Source: Zanthoxylum bungeanum
Taxonomy: Eukaryota > Streptophyta > Magnoliopsida > Sapindales > Rutaceae
Direction: 5' to 3'
DNA length: 64,000 nucleotides
Assembly (NCBI GenBank): GCA_019454045.1
Contig: SKCR01007563.1
Coordinates: 1 to 64,000 of the forward strand
Numbering within the stretch: position 1 is the stretch's first letter; every line of letters begins with the position of its first letter. Shown here one piece after another: positions 43,601 to 54,197 of this stretch. The notes under the pieces are model-generated. The model did no database searches. It worked only from the letters and a program-made list of their open reading frames with translations, and was not told the DNA's origin. The translations under genes and the position numbers were made by a program.

Positions 43601-45706
43601 TGTAGGAGCAAAGCAGGGTTTACCGATATGCCTATGATGCTCGAAAACCACGACACTGTTGGGTTCACAGGCCATAGAGAGTACGGATTAGCCCGCGGGG
43701 GACTAAACCAGAGAATAAATGAGTCGCCGCCCAATGTGAACAGGGAAAGATTCAAGGCCGCACTCACCCCTCGCAAAGGAAGACCTTAAACCATTGGGTT
43801 CGAAATGGTCCCTTACTTATGCCAGTATAATGGACGGGTTCACACAATGGTATAGCCAAGGCTTATGCAGTTCATGCAAGGTAATTCAAATAAACATAAA
43901 TTTGCACACTCATAAATATTAATAATCACAATAACATAGTTCCAAAAGCATATTAAATTAAGAAATAAGAGATGCAATAACGAAAATCATAATAAATAAT
44001 CAAAAGCAGGAAAAACGTCCATAAATAAATGGCAAACAAAAATGGGGGTTAATCACGCATATATGAGTATTTCCCGAGTGGCACATGGAGTTGTATCCCA
44101 AGTACAGACCGTACTACCGTCCATTGGATTCGGCTACGGAATTTACGCCTGGGTTTCCATCCGATACACCACAAGGGATAATAACATACATAACCATCAA
44201 TGCAATGTAAATGGACATAAAGAATATACGTGAAATAATAAAATAACGATAAATAGACAAAAAGATAAATAACAAAATAAAAATGAAATAATAAAATAAT
44301 GATAAATAGATAAAAATATAAATAATGAAATAAAGGCGAAATAAAAAAATAACCATAAAAGTAAATTAAAAAAAAAAAGACAAATAACAAAATGCTAAAG
44401 AAAAAGAAAATGTGACAAGAAATTTGGCCGTCTTTGATGTAGGACTTTGCATACCCGGCTGGACGTATTTCACGTCCAGCTAGGCATGCAGCATCCAGAA
44501 CTACAAAAATAAATGGGGTAAGGGTGCCCTCATGTCTTACCTTTTAAGTTGCTTTTTTGGAAGTGCGTTAAGCCGCCGCCGGAAGGATTGAAGCTTGGTT
44601 TCAAAGTTTCTATTTTCTGGTCCGCTGGTTGCTGTCTGCTTTTGTTTGTTTCACTGTGTGTTGCTGTGTTTGCTATTTGCTGTTTTATTGTTTTTTGTTT
44701 GTGTTTGTTATTTTTGGCTATTATTTTTGTTTGTTTTTGGGCTTGCTGTTTTGGTTGTTTTGGCTGCTGTTTTGGATGTTTTTGGCTGCTGTTTTGGTTG
44801 TTTTTGCTACTGTTTTTGGTTGATTTTGGGCTACTATTTTTTTATTTCTGTTTCACAGTTTTTTTGGTTTTCAGTGGCTGTTTTATGGTTTCTATTTCTC
44901 TATTTTGGTTTCTGTTTTTCTGTTGATTTGTTGGCTGTTTGGTGGTGTTTTTCGGTTTGTTTCTGTTTTAGTTTCATGATTTTTGGTTGTTTTGGTTTCG
45001 GTGTTTCTTAGTTTTCCGGTGATGGCTGGGTTTTTCGGTGGTTGTTTCAGTGATGCTAGGTTTTCTTTTGTTTTTTTTCCTTCTGGTTTCTTGGTGATTT
45101 GGTAGGGTTTTTTTGTGTTGTTTTTTTGGTGGTGAGAAGAAGAAAAGAGCCTAGGGTTTCTGTGTGTTTGTCATCTAAGGTGAAGAAGAGAGACCTCCAT
45201 TTGATGATGAAAAAGTGTCCCTTTTATAATATTTTGAAAGGATCTCCAAATAGGGAAACAAATCATGTTGTATTTGGGAGAAATATTGTCAATTTATTTT
45301 TGGAATAAAATCCTCTAAATTTGGTGATGATGAGATTTCAAATCTTGTTAATTTGGCAAGGATGGGATCCAAATCTTGTTAAATTGGAAAGTGTTGATAA
45401 GGGGATTTGAACATGTGGATTGCATTAGGTTTTGGATGGATTGCATGGGTTCATGGGCCGATTTTGTGGTCTTTGGCATGTCGATGGATTTGGGCCGAGG
45501 ATGGGTTGATGGGCCGAGGTTGAGGTTTGAAACAGAAACTGACTGAGCGAATCCGAGGCAGGCTAGTGAGTTCGAAACTGATAAGGTGCTAATTTTGGAG
45601 GTTTTCCTTCCTTCCGGCATTCATTTTTCGCAACTTCTACAACTTTTCAGGTAGTGCCTCCATATGAGACTCATCATCGGGCTTATGTAAAAATGTAGTG
45701 CTTACA
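43601..45706 (-). repeat. Element C 5' LTR (2106 bp)
   Basis: It is bounded by TGTAGG at 43601 and CTTACA ending at 45706, giving TGTA...TACA termini on the minus strand. The inner end abuts the primer site. The outer end abuts D's LTR. Inside are an A-rich stretch (44230-44400) and a 450-bp T/G-rich stretch built on GGCTGCTGTTTTGG (44640-45090). The latter creates long but meaningless open frames. No second copy is in the window. Confidence 0.75.
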
Positions 45707-45975
45707 ACAAACCAGCTCGGTATTACTCAACCACCAATAAGAAGAGTTTGGCCGAGCTCGATTTAGTTATAAAACCAGTATTCTACTTTGTTCCCGTGGA
45801 CGTAGGTTAGATCTATTCCACCGAACCACGTAAATCATTTGTTGATTTTGTGTTTGTTCTTATCTTTTGCTAAATTTTCTTTTGGCCCCCATAAACCAAA
45901 CAAATTCACAGTTAGAGGAGGATTATCCTAGGAGCGGTATTCCACACTTGCCCCAGGAATGAAAATCATCCGTCA
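45707..45975 (+). repeat. Element D 5' LTR, truncated (last 269 bp)
   Basis: From CAAACCAGCTCGGTATTACT onward it matches 62175-62443, including TTTGTTGATTTTGTGTTTG and TAGGAGCGGTATTCCA. The match starts exactly beside the C LTR end. Confidence 0.85.
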
Positions 45976-45980
45976 ATAGT

Positions 45981-45998
45981 TGACGCAGTCTATGGGGA
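45981..45998 (+). other. Element D primer binding site
   Basis: TGACGCAGTCTATGGGGA, five bases after the LTR. It resembles the TGGCGCCGTCTGTGGGA-type site of Tat/Retand-like plant elements, with several changes. Confidence 0.65.
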
Positions 45999-46028
45999 GA
46001 GAGCAAAAATTAGTTTACGTAGTAAGAC

Positions 46029-47650
46029 AATGGCAGGAGACGGGAACCACAGATCGTCGGAGGTTTCAACGACGTAGTGGATGGAGAGAATGGAAGAAAG
46101 CAAGAGAAAGAAGAGGGAGGCAAACCAAACCTTGATGAAGGCCATGATGGAAAAGCTGGAAAGGTTAGAAAAGATGAAAATGAAAAGTTAGAGGCTGGTC
46201 CAAGCCATAGGAGAGATGAGATAGTGAAGGGAAAGAGGGTTGTAGACCTTGGCGGAGATGATGAGCCCGGGAGGAAGGATCTCCAAAAGGTGAGATCTGT
46301 TGTGATAACCAGAGCCTTGCCGGCAGAAAGAGTGTGGGAGGAAGAAGAGGAGAGGCAAACTTCAGAGTCCTCCAGTAATATCCCACGTTTTAAGAGGAAC
46401 GGGCACGGAAGACATGGTGGGGGAGATCGAGAGGTGTCCAGCCATGGAATACATCGTGCTCGCAGTAGCAGGAGTGAAGAAACCCACGGCAGGTACCGTG
46501 ATAATACTGATGACCAGATGAAGGACTGGTTCAGAAAAGAAATGAGAAAATGGGAAGAAAACATGAAGGTAGACAAAAGAGACGGTCAGGACGGAGAAGC
46601 GGCATCCCCCTTCACGAAAAAGATATTGTCAGTAGAGTTCCCTAGATGGTTCACCATGCCGTCTATGGACTCCTACAAAGGTCATACCGACCCCAAATCC
46701 CATGTCAAAAGTTTTGTTTTATTAATGGAGGTTCAAGGGATGGTGGGAGAGGCCATCTGCAAGGTGTTCCCTTTAACCCTGGGCGGACCCGCAATTTTAT
46801 GGTTCAGAAGTTTGTCCCTATGGAGCATCAGTATTTTCTCTCAGTTGAGGAAATCCTTTGTTCGGCATTTCAAAGGAGTGTGTGTGCCAAGGAAGACGGT
46901 GGGAGCATTAATACTGATGAAGCAGGGGGATGATGAACCCCTGAAGAATTTCATTGAAAGGTACCATAATTTGGTTATCGAGGTCGGAGTGTACGAGTCA
47001 TCTGAGGCGCTCGAAAGTCTCAAGGGAGCTCTGAAGGTCAGGAGTTGTCGACTCACCTGAGGATCCAGGATGTGCCAAATTACGCCAACGCTTTGGAGTT
47101 GGCCAATAAATTTATTTTGATGGAGGCAGAATAGAAGGTTGCCCGAGGAGGGGGAACTCGGAAATGAATGGTGGTGAGGCCGGAAATGCCACGAAGGTCA
47201 GACATGGATTTGAGGAAACAACCCATGAGACAAATGGAATTTAGGCCGATGCCTCAGAACAATGCACCCCAAGAGAGAAGGACTCAGGTACAAGTAAATC
47301 ATGTGGCCGGAGGGGCAGTGTATATTCATTTGAATAAGCCGTTGGCTCAAATTGTGAGAGAAATCTAGGATAAGGGCCTCTTGGTAGAGCCGGACCTGAG
47401 GAAATATCCAACGAAGAAGAATGATGAGAGGTCATACTGTGTGCATCACAACCTAAGAGGGCACACAACAGAAGGCTGTAAGGACCTGCTGGAACATGTG
47501 CAAAATGATTATTTGAATGATTATATCAACCAAGGGGCCATGATGGCCCGGCAACGATGCAAACACAGGCAGATGCATATTATCGCTGGTGGAAGAACAT
47601 TGGTCAGAGACTCAAACCGATCCATAAAGAGTTACAGTAGATTCTGAGGA
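46029..47650 (+). pseudogene. Element D gag
   Basis: The main frame is 46077-47060. A charged, Glu/Arg-rich N-terminus leads to the capsid core: ILSVEFPRWFTMPSMDSYKG, HTDPKSHVKSFVLLMEVQG, FPLTLGGPAILWFRSL, FVRHFKGVCVPRKTVGAL and MKQGDDEPLKNFIERY. After a break, 47168-47647 holds IVREI, stop, DKGLL and the Tat-type knuckle YCVHHNLRGHTTEGCKDLL. The frame is broken near 47055, 47160 and at the stop near 47367. It is a particle protein relic. Confidence 0.86.
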
Positions 47651-47679
47651 TCGGAAGTGTTGACAACAGAGCAGGCCCC

Positions 47680-48235
47680 AAGGGTTCAAAGCGGTCGGTT
47701 AGTCCCTATTATGTTCACAGAAGAGGACACCCGGGGAGTGAGCTTCCCCCAAGTCGATGCATTGATAATCAAGGCCGTGATGGATGAACGGATGTGGATA
47801 GGATTCTGGTTGACCTAGGGAGCGCGGTCGACATAATATCCTTGGAAGCCTTGGATGGTTTGGGGGTGGAGTATGCCACTATGACCTAGGACGGAACACC
47901 CTTTATACAGGGTTTAGAGGCGCAATAGTCGTCCCATTGGATAGGATACAGCTGGCCATGATGATTGGGACCACTACCCACACTCGAACGATCATGATGG
48001 ACTTCACAGTGGTGGATTGTATGAGCAGTTACCAGGTTATTGTGGGCCGACCTTTCATGATGAAAAAGAAGGTAGCCGTGTCATGCTATTACCTGAAATT
48101 GAAATTTCCCACCCGAGACGGGATTGGGATAGTTTGTGGAAATCAAAAAACGTCCAGAATTTATTTCGCTACCATCTCAAATGAGACGATTTGTATTGAG
48201 GAGGCCAATAGGAAGAGGAAAAAGAGGGAATAAGA
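47680..48235 (+). pseudogene. Element D protease
   Basis: RILVDLGSAVDIISLEALDG (about 47800-47860, active-site Asp in DLGS) is separated by frame changes from a second frame, 47937-48233. That frame has LAMMIGTTTHTRTIMMDFTV, VDCMSSYQVIVGRPFM and YYLKLKFPTRDGIG. It is a Tat retropepsin with a frameshift near 47820 and a stop near 47888. Confidence 0.8.
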
Positions 48236-48249
48236 GGAAGTCACAGTCG

Positions 48250-49390
48250 AGTCGCCAGACACTCGGCCCGATGATCCCACCCAGTTGGGGGCAGGAGAGG
48301 AGTTGGAGTCAGTAGAACTCTTCGATCTCGGGAAAATCATAAAGGTGGGTGCATGGTTGGAGAAGAACTGGAAGCAAGGTTTGCATAAGTTTTTGGAGGA
48401 TATGCAGAAATTTTTGCTTGGGGGCACAGTGATATGCCCGGAATCGATCCCAAGTTTATTAGCCATCATTTCGTAGTGGACCAGACTCATAAGCCGGTCA
48501 GGCAGAAGAGGAGGATTTTCAATCAGGAGCTCTGCGAAGTGATAGGGGTTGAAGTGGAGAAGCTGATAAAGGCTGGATTTATCAGAGAAGTAAAATACCC
48601 AGAGTGGGTATCCAATGTGGTCCTGGTAAAAAAGGCCAACGGAAAGTGGATGATGTTCATAGACTTCTCCGAGCTTAATGAGGCATGCCCAAATGATAGC
48701 TTCCCGCTCCCGAATGTGGACCAACTGGTGGATTCAACAGCATGTCATGGAATGCTCAATTTCATGGATGCTTTCTCGGGCTATAATCAGGTCAAGATGC
48801 ATCATAAGGATGATGAGAGGACATCATTCATCACTAATTAGGGGCTTTATTATTTTAAGGTGATGGATTTCGGGTTGAAGAATATCAGGGCTACATTTCA
48901 AAGGTTGGTGAACAAGGTTTTCAAGCTCTTCATCGGCAGAACCATGCAGGTTTATGTTGATGACATGATAACAATGACCAAGAAGCCTGAAGATCATTTG
49001 ACCGACCTCAAGAGGGCTGAACCCAGAGAAGTGTGCATTCGGAGTAGCGTTGGGTAAATTCTTGGGATACATGGTCATTGTTCGGGGTATAGAAGCAAAT
49101 CAGCAGAAAACCCGAGTTGTTTTGGAACTGAAGTCCCCTAGGACGGTCAATGAGGTACAGAGCTTGACAGGCCGAGTAGCTGCATTAAACTGGTTCATCT
49201 CCAAAGCCACTGAAAAATGTCATCATTTCTTTAATTTAGTCAAGAATGCAAATAAAGAGGTCACCTGGATGACAGAATGCGAGGAGGCGTTCCTGCAGTT
49301 GAAGCAATACTTGGCTGAACCCCCTCTTTTGGCCAAGTTAGTCCCAGGTGAGACTTTGTTCCTATACTTGCTGTTTCTGAGTATGCTGTA
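48250..49390 (+). pseudogene. Element D reverse transcriptase
   Basis: The 48434-48841 frame includes MPGIDPKFISHHFVVDQTHK, KPVRQKRRIFNQE, VVLVKKANGKWMMFIDFSEL and FMDAFSGYNQV, then a stop. 48860-49057 continues with FGLKNIRATFQRLVNKVF and the catalytic MQVYVDDMITMTK (Tyr-Val-Asp-Asp intact). 49050-49391 holds FLGYMVIVRGIEANQQKT and LKSPRTVNEVQSLTGRVA. Catalytic residues are present, but the frame is broken at 48839 and near 49045. Confidence 0.88.
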
Positions 49391-49738
49391 AGTTCGATGC
49401 TAGTGCAGAAGACAGATAAGGTCCAGAGACCGGTGTACTAAACTAGCAAGGCCTTGCTGGATGCAAAAACCAGATATCCGGCCCATGCATTATTGGCATT
49501 GCCCTTGATCACAACAACCCAGAAGTTACGGCCTTACTTCCAAGCCCATCCTATAGGGGTCTACACCGACCATCCTCTAAGGCAGATCTTGCACAAGCCA
49601 GATGTCTTGGGTCAGTTGGTAAAGTGGTCCGTAGAGTTAAGCGAGCACGACATATCCTATCTACCGAGGGCAATAATAAAGGGGCAAGCTTTAGCAGATT
49701 TTGTCACCGAGTTCACAGGACCACAAATCTTAGCTGTC
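49391..49738 (+). pseudogene. Element D RNase H (first, Ty3/gypsy type)
   Basis: DAKTRYPAHALLALPLI, LRPYFQAHPIGVYTDHPLRQ (catalytic Asp in YTDH), ILHKPDVLGQLVKWSVELS and ALADFVTEF lie in frame from 49454. A frame break and stop near 49440 separate it from RT. Confidence 0.85.
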
Positions 49739-50145
49739 TGTGAGACCAAGTGGGAGTTGTCTGTGGACGGTTCGGTCGGTTCTCAAGGTTGTGGAGCTGG
49801 AGTTGTCCTTTAGAACATCGATGGGGAAGAGCTGGTGTATGACTTGAGATTCGCCTTCGAGGCAACCAATAATAAGGCAGAGTACGAGGCCATTTTTGGC
49901 CGGGTTGAGGCTGTGCATGGCAGTTGGGGTCCGAGATGTAACTATAAAGAGCGACTCTCAACTGGCCATCCAACAGCTAAAAGGCGAGTTCCAAGCCAAA
50001 GAGCCGAACATGATAACTTATCAGGCAGAGGTGAAAAAGTTGGCCGAGGAATGGGCAATGTACATTTCGAGCAGATCGGCCAGGAAAACAATCATCAAGC
50101 GAACTATTTTGCTCGGTTGGCATCATCGATCAAGTCGAAGTAGCC
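49739..50145 (+). pseudogene. Element D second RNase H (archaeal-type, Tat-lineage hallmark)
   Basis: WELSVDGSVGSQGCGAGVVL, stop, DGEELVYDLRFAFEATNNKA and EYEAIF (frame 1), then in the next frame DVTIKSDSQLAIQQLKGEF. The D-G-S-x-N/Q, E-Y-E-A and S-D-S-Q-L boxes are those of a second, archaeal-type RNase H domain placed between RNase H and integrase. This is a diagnostic feature of Tat elements. Frameshift near 49900. Confidence 0.82.
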
Positions 50146-50206
50146 TAGGACTATCCCTCTGGGTTGCCTACATGTAAAGAATATTGGGGAGCCAGAGGTA
50201 ATAGAG

Positions 50207-51460
50207 GTGGATATTGAGGGGAAGACCTTTTGGATAGACCCAATCAGGAGGTACTTAGAGACTGGGGAGACTCCCGAAGACAAGAAGGAAGCAAGAAAGC
50301 TAAAATATCGAAGTTCTAAATTCTGCTTGATTGAAGGGGTCTTATATCGGAGGGGGTATATGGAACCACTTCTAAGATGCCTCGCATCCGAGAAGCAGAC
50401 TATGTGCTCAGGGAAATACACGGATGGATTTGTGGGAGTCATGCCGGGGGACAGTCAATCGCATACAAGGCACTAAGGCATGGAATTTTTTGGCTGACTA
50501 TGCATCAAGACGGGGTGAGAATAGCTCGGAAATATGATGGGTGCCAAAAGAATGCAAACATTCCCCATCAACCGGCCGAGCAGTTGACCACGTTAGACAG
50601 CCCTTGGCCATTTGCCCAGTGGGGACTAGACACCATTGGGCCAATGCCATCAGGACGATGTCAGGCCAAATATCCCATTATTGCAATCGACTATTTGACC
50701 AAGTGGGTGGAAGCCGAGCCTCTGTCTACAATCACGGAGAATAACACAACGTAATTTGTTAGGAAGAACATCATTTGCAGGTTCGGGATTCCCCGGGCCA
50801 TTATTATCGATAATGGGAAGTAGTTTGATAACAAAGGTTTCAGGAAGCTCTGTGAATATCTCCAGATCGCTTTGAGGTTCGCTTCGCCTGCTCACCCAAA
50901 GTGTAATGGACAAGTTAAGGCAACCAAAAAAATAGTCAAGGCAAACCTGAAGGCCATGCTCGGATCTTGTAAGGTATGTGGGTTGAAGAGCTACCAGAAG
51001 TCTTGTGGGAATATCAGACGACTTAGAAAAATTCCACGGGTGAAACCCCATTTTCTTTGGACTATGGTTGTGAAGGAGTCATCCAAGCAAAGATCAAATG
51101 AACACCCATAGAGTCCAATATTTTGGGACCGAGCAGAATGAGGAGCTCTCAGTTACCACATCGACTTGATCGAAGAGAAAATGAAGGTCGACGATCAAAA
51201 TGGTCGTCTATCAACAGAGGATGGCCCGCTTCTATAATAAGATGGTCCAAACTCGATCTTTCATTCCTGAAGACTTGGTGTTGAGGAGAGTTACGTTGAA
51301 TACCCGGAAGCCCGAGGAAGGCTCTTTGGGTGCCAAGTGGGAAGGCCGTACAGAGTGGTAGAGATAGTTAGACCGGGTACCTGTCTTTTGGAGCAGCTGG
51401 ACGGTACCCGGCTCAAGAAGCCTTGGAAAGCCGAGATGCTAAGGAAGTACTTTCAGTAGC
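50207..51460 (+). pseudogene. Element D integrase, catalytic Glu replaced
   Basis: The zinc domain shows HGWICGSHAGGQSIAYKALR and GCQKN. The core shows FAQWGLDTIGPMPSG (first Asp), PIIAIDYLTKWVEAEPL, RAIIIDNGK (second Asp) and HPKCNGQVKATKKIVKANL. The last motif normally has Glu in GQVEAxN; here the base change gives Lys. Stops lie near 50751 and 50820. The C-terminal part runs to about 51460 (KPWKAEMLRKYF), with frame breaks after 51110. Confidence 0.86.
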
Positions 51461-52294
51461 TCACTTCCTTGAGCAGTAGAATGAAATATAAAAAATGTTG
51501 CGAGTAGTCATCCTTTAGGACTGAACAGTAGAATGAAATGTAACGCTTGGAGCTAGCAGAATTTGCATGCCACCCCTTGCGAATTAATGAGCTCGTCCTA
51601 AAAATATTGTGGCAGTTGTTCGACCTGCCGAATCTTTGGATTCACGGCCAAGATAGTCTTCATGGAGAGGCAAGCAAACTGGTGTGCTGGGAGTACTCGA
51701 TCAATTTCCATGAGTACCCCAGCTTATTATGTAGTGGCCACTTGGGATGATGTGGAGGGAAAAAGAAGCGTACGGTGGACCACTAGGAGATCAGGCTATA
51801 AGTAGCTGATATAGACATGCATTGCTCAGAGATGCTTTCAGAGTGTTCAGCTCAAAAGGACCTTGTTAAGTTGATCGGAAGTATCAGAATCAAGTTTAGA
51901 CCAAAAGAGTATTATTGGACGACTACATATTAAAGTCAAAAATTATCTTAGAGCCTCTCTTAAAATGACCCACAAAGAGTTGTAAGAAGGGCATTAGATC
52001 CCATGAATATGAATAAGACTTTCTCATTTAAATTAAAAAATTTTCTATTTTACTTGTTTGTTAATTGAATGAGAAAGCCGTGTTCGATATTCTAGAGATT
52101 TGCTCGTGGTCGAGACAAATCAAGGGGTGCTCAGTATCTGGGAAGGACACCAAGCCCGCGGCACGCCAATCTCGGGTGTCATCATCAAACCCCCGAGTAT
52201 AAGTGTTCTAACCCAGGTATTTTCACTTTTGAGGATCCAGATTGCATCAAGGGATGAAGTACATGTGGGAAAAGAGCGAACCCCTCGTGGCATG
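51461..52294 (+). other. Element D post-pol non-coding region up to the E insertion
   Basis: No gene. A 52-bp spaced duplication of GCAGTAGAATGAAAT lies at 51473 and 51525. At 52150-52195, GCCAATCTCGGGTGTCATCA, TCAAACCCCCGAG resembles 56303-56335 on the other side of E, so repeat units of the downstream array begin before E. The last five bases, GCATG, are the E target duplication. Confidence 0.7.
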
Positions 52295-52704
52295 TGATGA
52301 GCGGAAAATATATCACTATTTACTGCCCTTTTTACTTAATATTTTGTATAGTTTCTCGAGTTTTATGAACATTTTGATTTGTTTTAGTTTATTTTGTAGA
52401 TAAAATAAAATCGGGACTCAATGGAATCAATCATGACGAAATGTGGAACAAATAGGCTTTACTCAATTGTCATATTTTGGCCATAACCTTTTACGCCAAT
52501 ATCGGATTGAGGTGATTCAAGTTCCAGATTAAAGAACATCAAAGATCTACAACTTTGAAGTTCATAATAATTTCCAATTCTGAAGATTTCATGACCGAAA
52601 TTGATGAAACATTCGTAGGTGTGTTATGTATAATTATTAAAGTCATTTTCAAAATAATAAATAAATAAATAATGAAAACTATCAAACTTCCACCAAACAT
52701 CATA

Positions 52705-52790
52705 CATGTTTGGTGGAGGATTTGGTGCCATGTTTGGTGCCATGTTTGATGCCATGTTTGGTGCCATATTTGGTGGAGCAATTGGTGGAA
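52705..52790 (+). repeat. TGCCATGTTTGG minisatellite in E LTR
   Basis: About five units of 15 bp, core GGTGCCATGTTT, directly before the TATA box. The A LTR has ATTGCTCCACTA units in the same place. Confidence 0.8.
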
Positions 52791-52805
52791 GCCTTTAGAT
52801 TTGCC

Positions 52806-52813
52806 TATAAATA
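52806..52813 (+). promoter_or_regulatory. TATA box of E LTR
   Basis: TATAAATA follows TTTGCC and precedes TCAAGCCATTTCATTTGTAA, the same context as in A and B. Confidence 0.75.
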
Positions 52814-53060
52814 TCAAGCCATTTCATTTGTAATTCTCATGCTTTCCTTAGGTTTTTGTAAGGAATTTAAGGATTGCATCTTGTTTGTATTTATTTTCAG
52901 TATTTTAATTATGTATTTTTATTTTCAGTAATAGTAATAGTTTATTTTCTTTACATTTCTTTTATGTTTTGTAGTTAAATTTCCACTGGGAGAATGGTGG
53001 AATTTTTATTATTATAGTTTAGATTAATCTCCCTTAATTATAATATGGACTAAAGGTTAT

Positions 53061-53245
53061 ACCGCCTAAATGGCTGGTTTTATTTATTTGACATAATGTG
53101 ACACCGCATATATGGTCGGTCTTTATGTGACAGATGATTACCGCATATATGGCTAGTTTATGAACAAATAATAACACCGCCTTTATGGTCGGTTGGACTT
53201 AATTAAAAATGTGACTTAATCAGGATACTGCCTATATGGTCGGTT
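53061..53245 (+). repeat. Five ACCGCC-ATGGTCGGT boxes in E LTR
   Basis: ACCGCCTAAATGGCTGGTT (53061), ACCGCATATATGGTCGGT (53103), ACCGCATATATGGCTAGT (53140), ACCGCCTTTATGGTCGGTT (53175) and ACTGCCTATATGGTCGGTT (53227). They are related to the reverse-complement boxes in the B LTR. Here they lie after the TATA box; in B they likewise lie in the part of the LTR that follows TATA in transcription orientation. Confidence 0.8.
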
Positions 53246-54075
53246 GGTAATATCACTGATAATTTCTATATTATAATAAGGGGATTTCTAAATTAGAAAT
53301 AGTAAAAGTGGATCCCATAACCCCCTCATCATTTTATTTTTATTCTAGGGAAGTGATGAAACATAATATTCACATGTTTAATAATAGATTTAAATATATT
53401 ATGTTTAATGCTTTAGTTTGTTTATTGAATCATAAGCTTAATGCTTCTTGTTGCCTGATCACCAATAAGATTGATGTGGTAAACTTAAAATGAACTTGGA
53501 AAAGGGATTTTAGGTTTCAGCATTAGATTCAATAGCTCCCGATCTCACTTAAGGATAGATAACCCTTAATAGATTTCCTTCCAGGATAGACATATACCTG
53601 TCGGGTGGGGGTAGCCACAATTGGAACTTGAACTTAATGAATTCAGGTAACTTAGTTAACATAGACATATGATTAATTAGGTTATTTGGGTATTTGCATC
53701 TGACCATCGGAAGAGGCTTTTGCATATTTTCGTGTTCCAGGTTAGCAAACTGATTTTTTACACATATATATGAGAATCAATTCATCTTTATAATAATATT
53801 GTGTGGAATCACAACCCTAGATATTTATGTCTTTTGTTTATTTTCCTTAGTATTTTCTTTTATGTTTTTATTTTTTAATTTATTTAGCAAATCCACATTC
53901 AACCAACAAATCAAGCGATCATTCTATTCTTCCTTTAATTAGATACTTGTAAATAAATAGAATCAATAATTAATAACAACAATAGAAATTAAGTGCTCGT
54001 GTGATCGATATTTTTATACTACTTGAACGATACGTGCGCTTGCATTATACGTGTGTGATCACGCCGGTCAAGTTT

Positions 54076-54092
54076 TTGGCGTTGTTGCCGGG
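54076..54092 (+). other. Element E primer binding site
   Basis: TTGGCGTTGTTGCCGGGG, about five bases inside the LTR, matches the Athila-type site of B with one change. Confidence 0.8.
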
Positions 54093-54197
54093 GACTTATT
54101 TTTCTTGAGTTATTAATTTTGAAGCTATCTAATTTACTTGTATCTAATTTTATTTATTTTTATCTGTATTGCTTTTTTATTTTTTAGGTGGTTGAAA

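Larger units (their letters stand above)
16605..45706 (-). mobile_element. Element C: Tat/Ogre-like Ty3/gypsy element, interrupted by B and copia-2, 3' part lost
   Basis: Reading leftwards on the minus strand: 5' LTR 43601-45706; primer site 43581-43598; leader 43580-43267, then copia-2, then 33392-32640; gag 32640-31374; protease about 31313-30490; linker; then B; then RT, RNase H and integrase remnants 17649-16605. Copia-2 is bounded by AGGAC duplications inside C, and the same element type continues on both sides of B. The 3' LTR is absent. The outer end of its LTR touches the middle of D's LTR, so C most likely inserted into D. Confidence 0.8.
52295..54070 (+). repeat. Element E 5' LTR (1776 bp)
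   Basis: It begins TGATGAGCGGAAAATATATC and ends GATCACGCCGGTCA. It contains tandem TGCCATGTTTGG units (about 52705-52785), TATAAATA at 52806-52813, five ACCGCCT-ATGGTCGGT boxes (53061-53245) and a polyadenylation-like AT-rich tail. The right part matches the truncated 3' LTR. Confidence 0.94.

Noticed and set aside
44549..45011. Three overlapping open frames of 64-138 codons coding for Phe/Cys/Leu-rich, membrane-like peptides
   Set aside because: They come from a T/G-rich low-complexity stretch (GGCTGCTGTTTTGG repeats) in the C LTR; all three frames are open for compositional reasons.
46010..46576. 188-codon frame on the minus strand
   Set aside because: Shadow of the D gag N-terminus; the + strand has the recognisable gag core in continuous frame.
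48161..48724. 187-codon frame on the minus strand
   Set aside because: Opposite to RT and the protease-RT linker of D, which carry clear motifs on the + strand.
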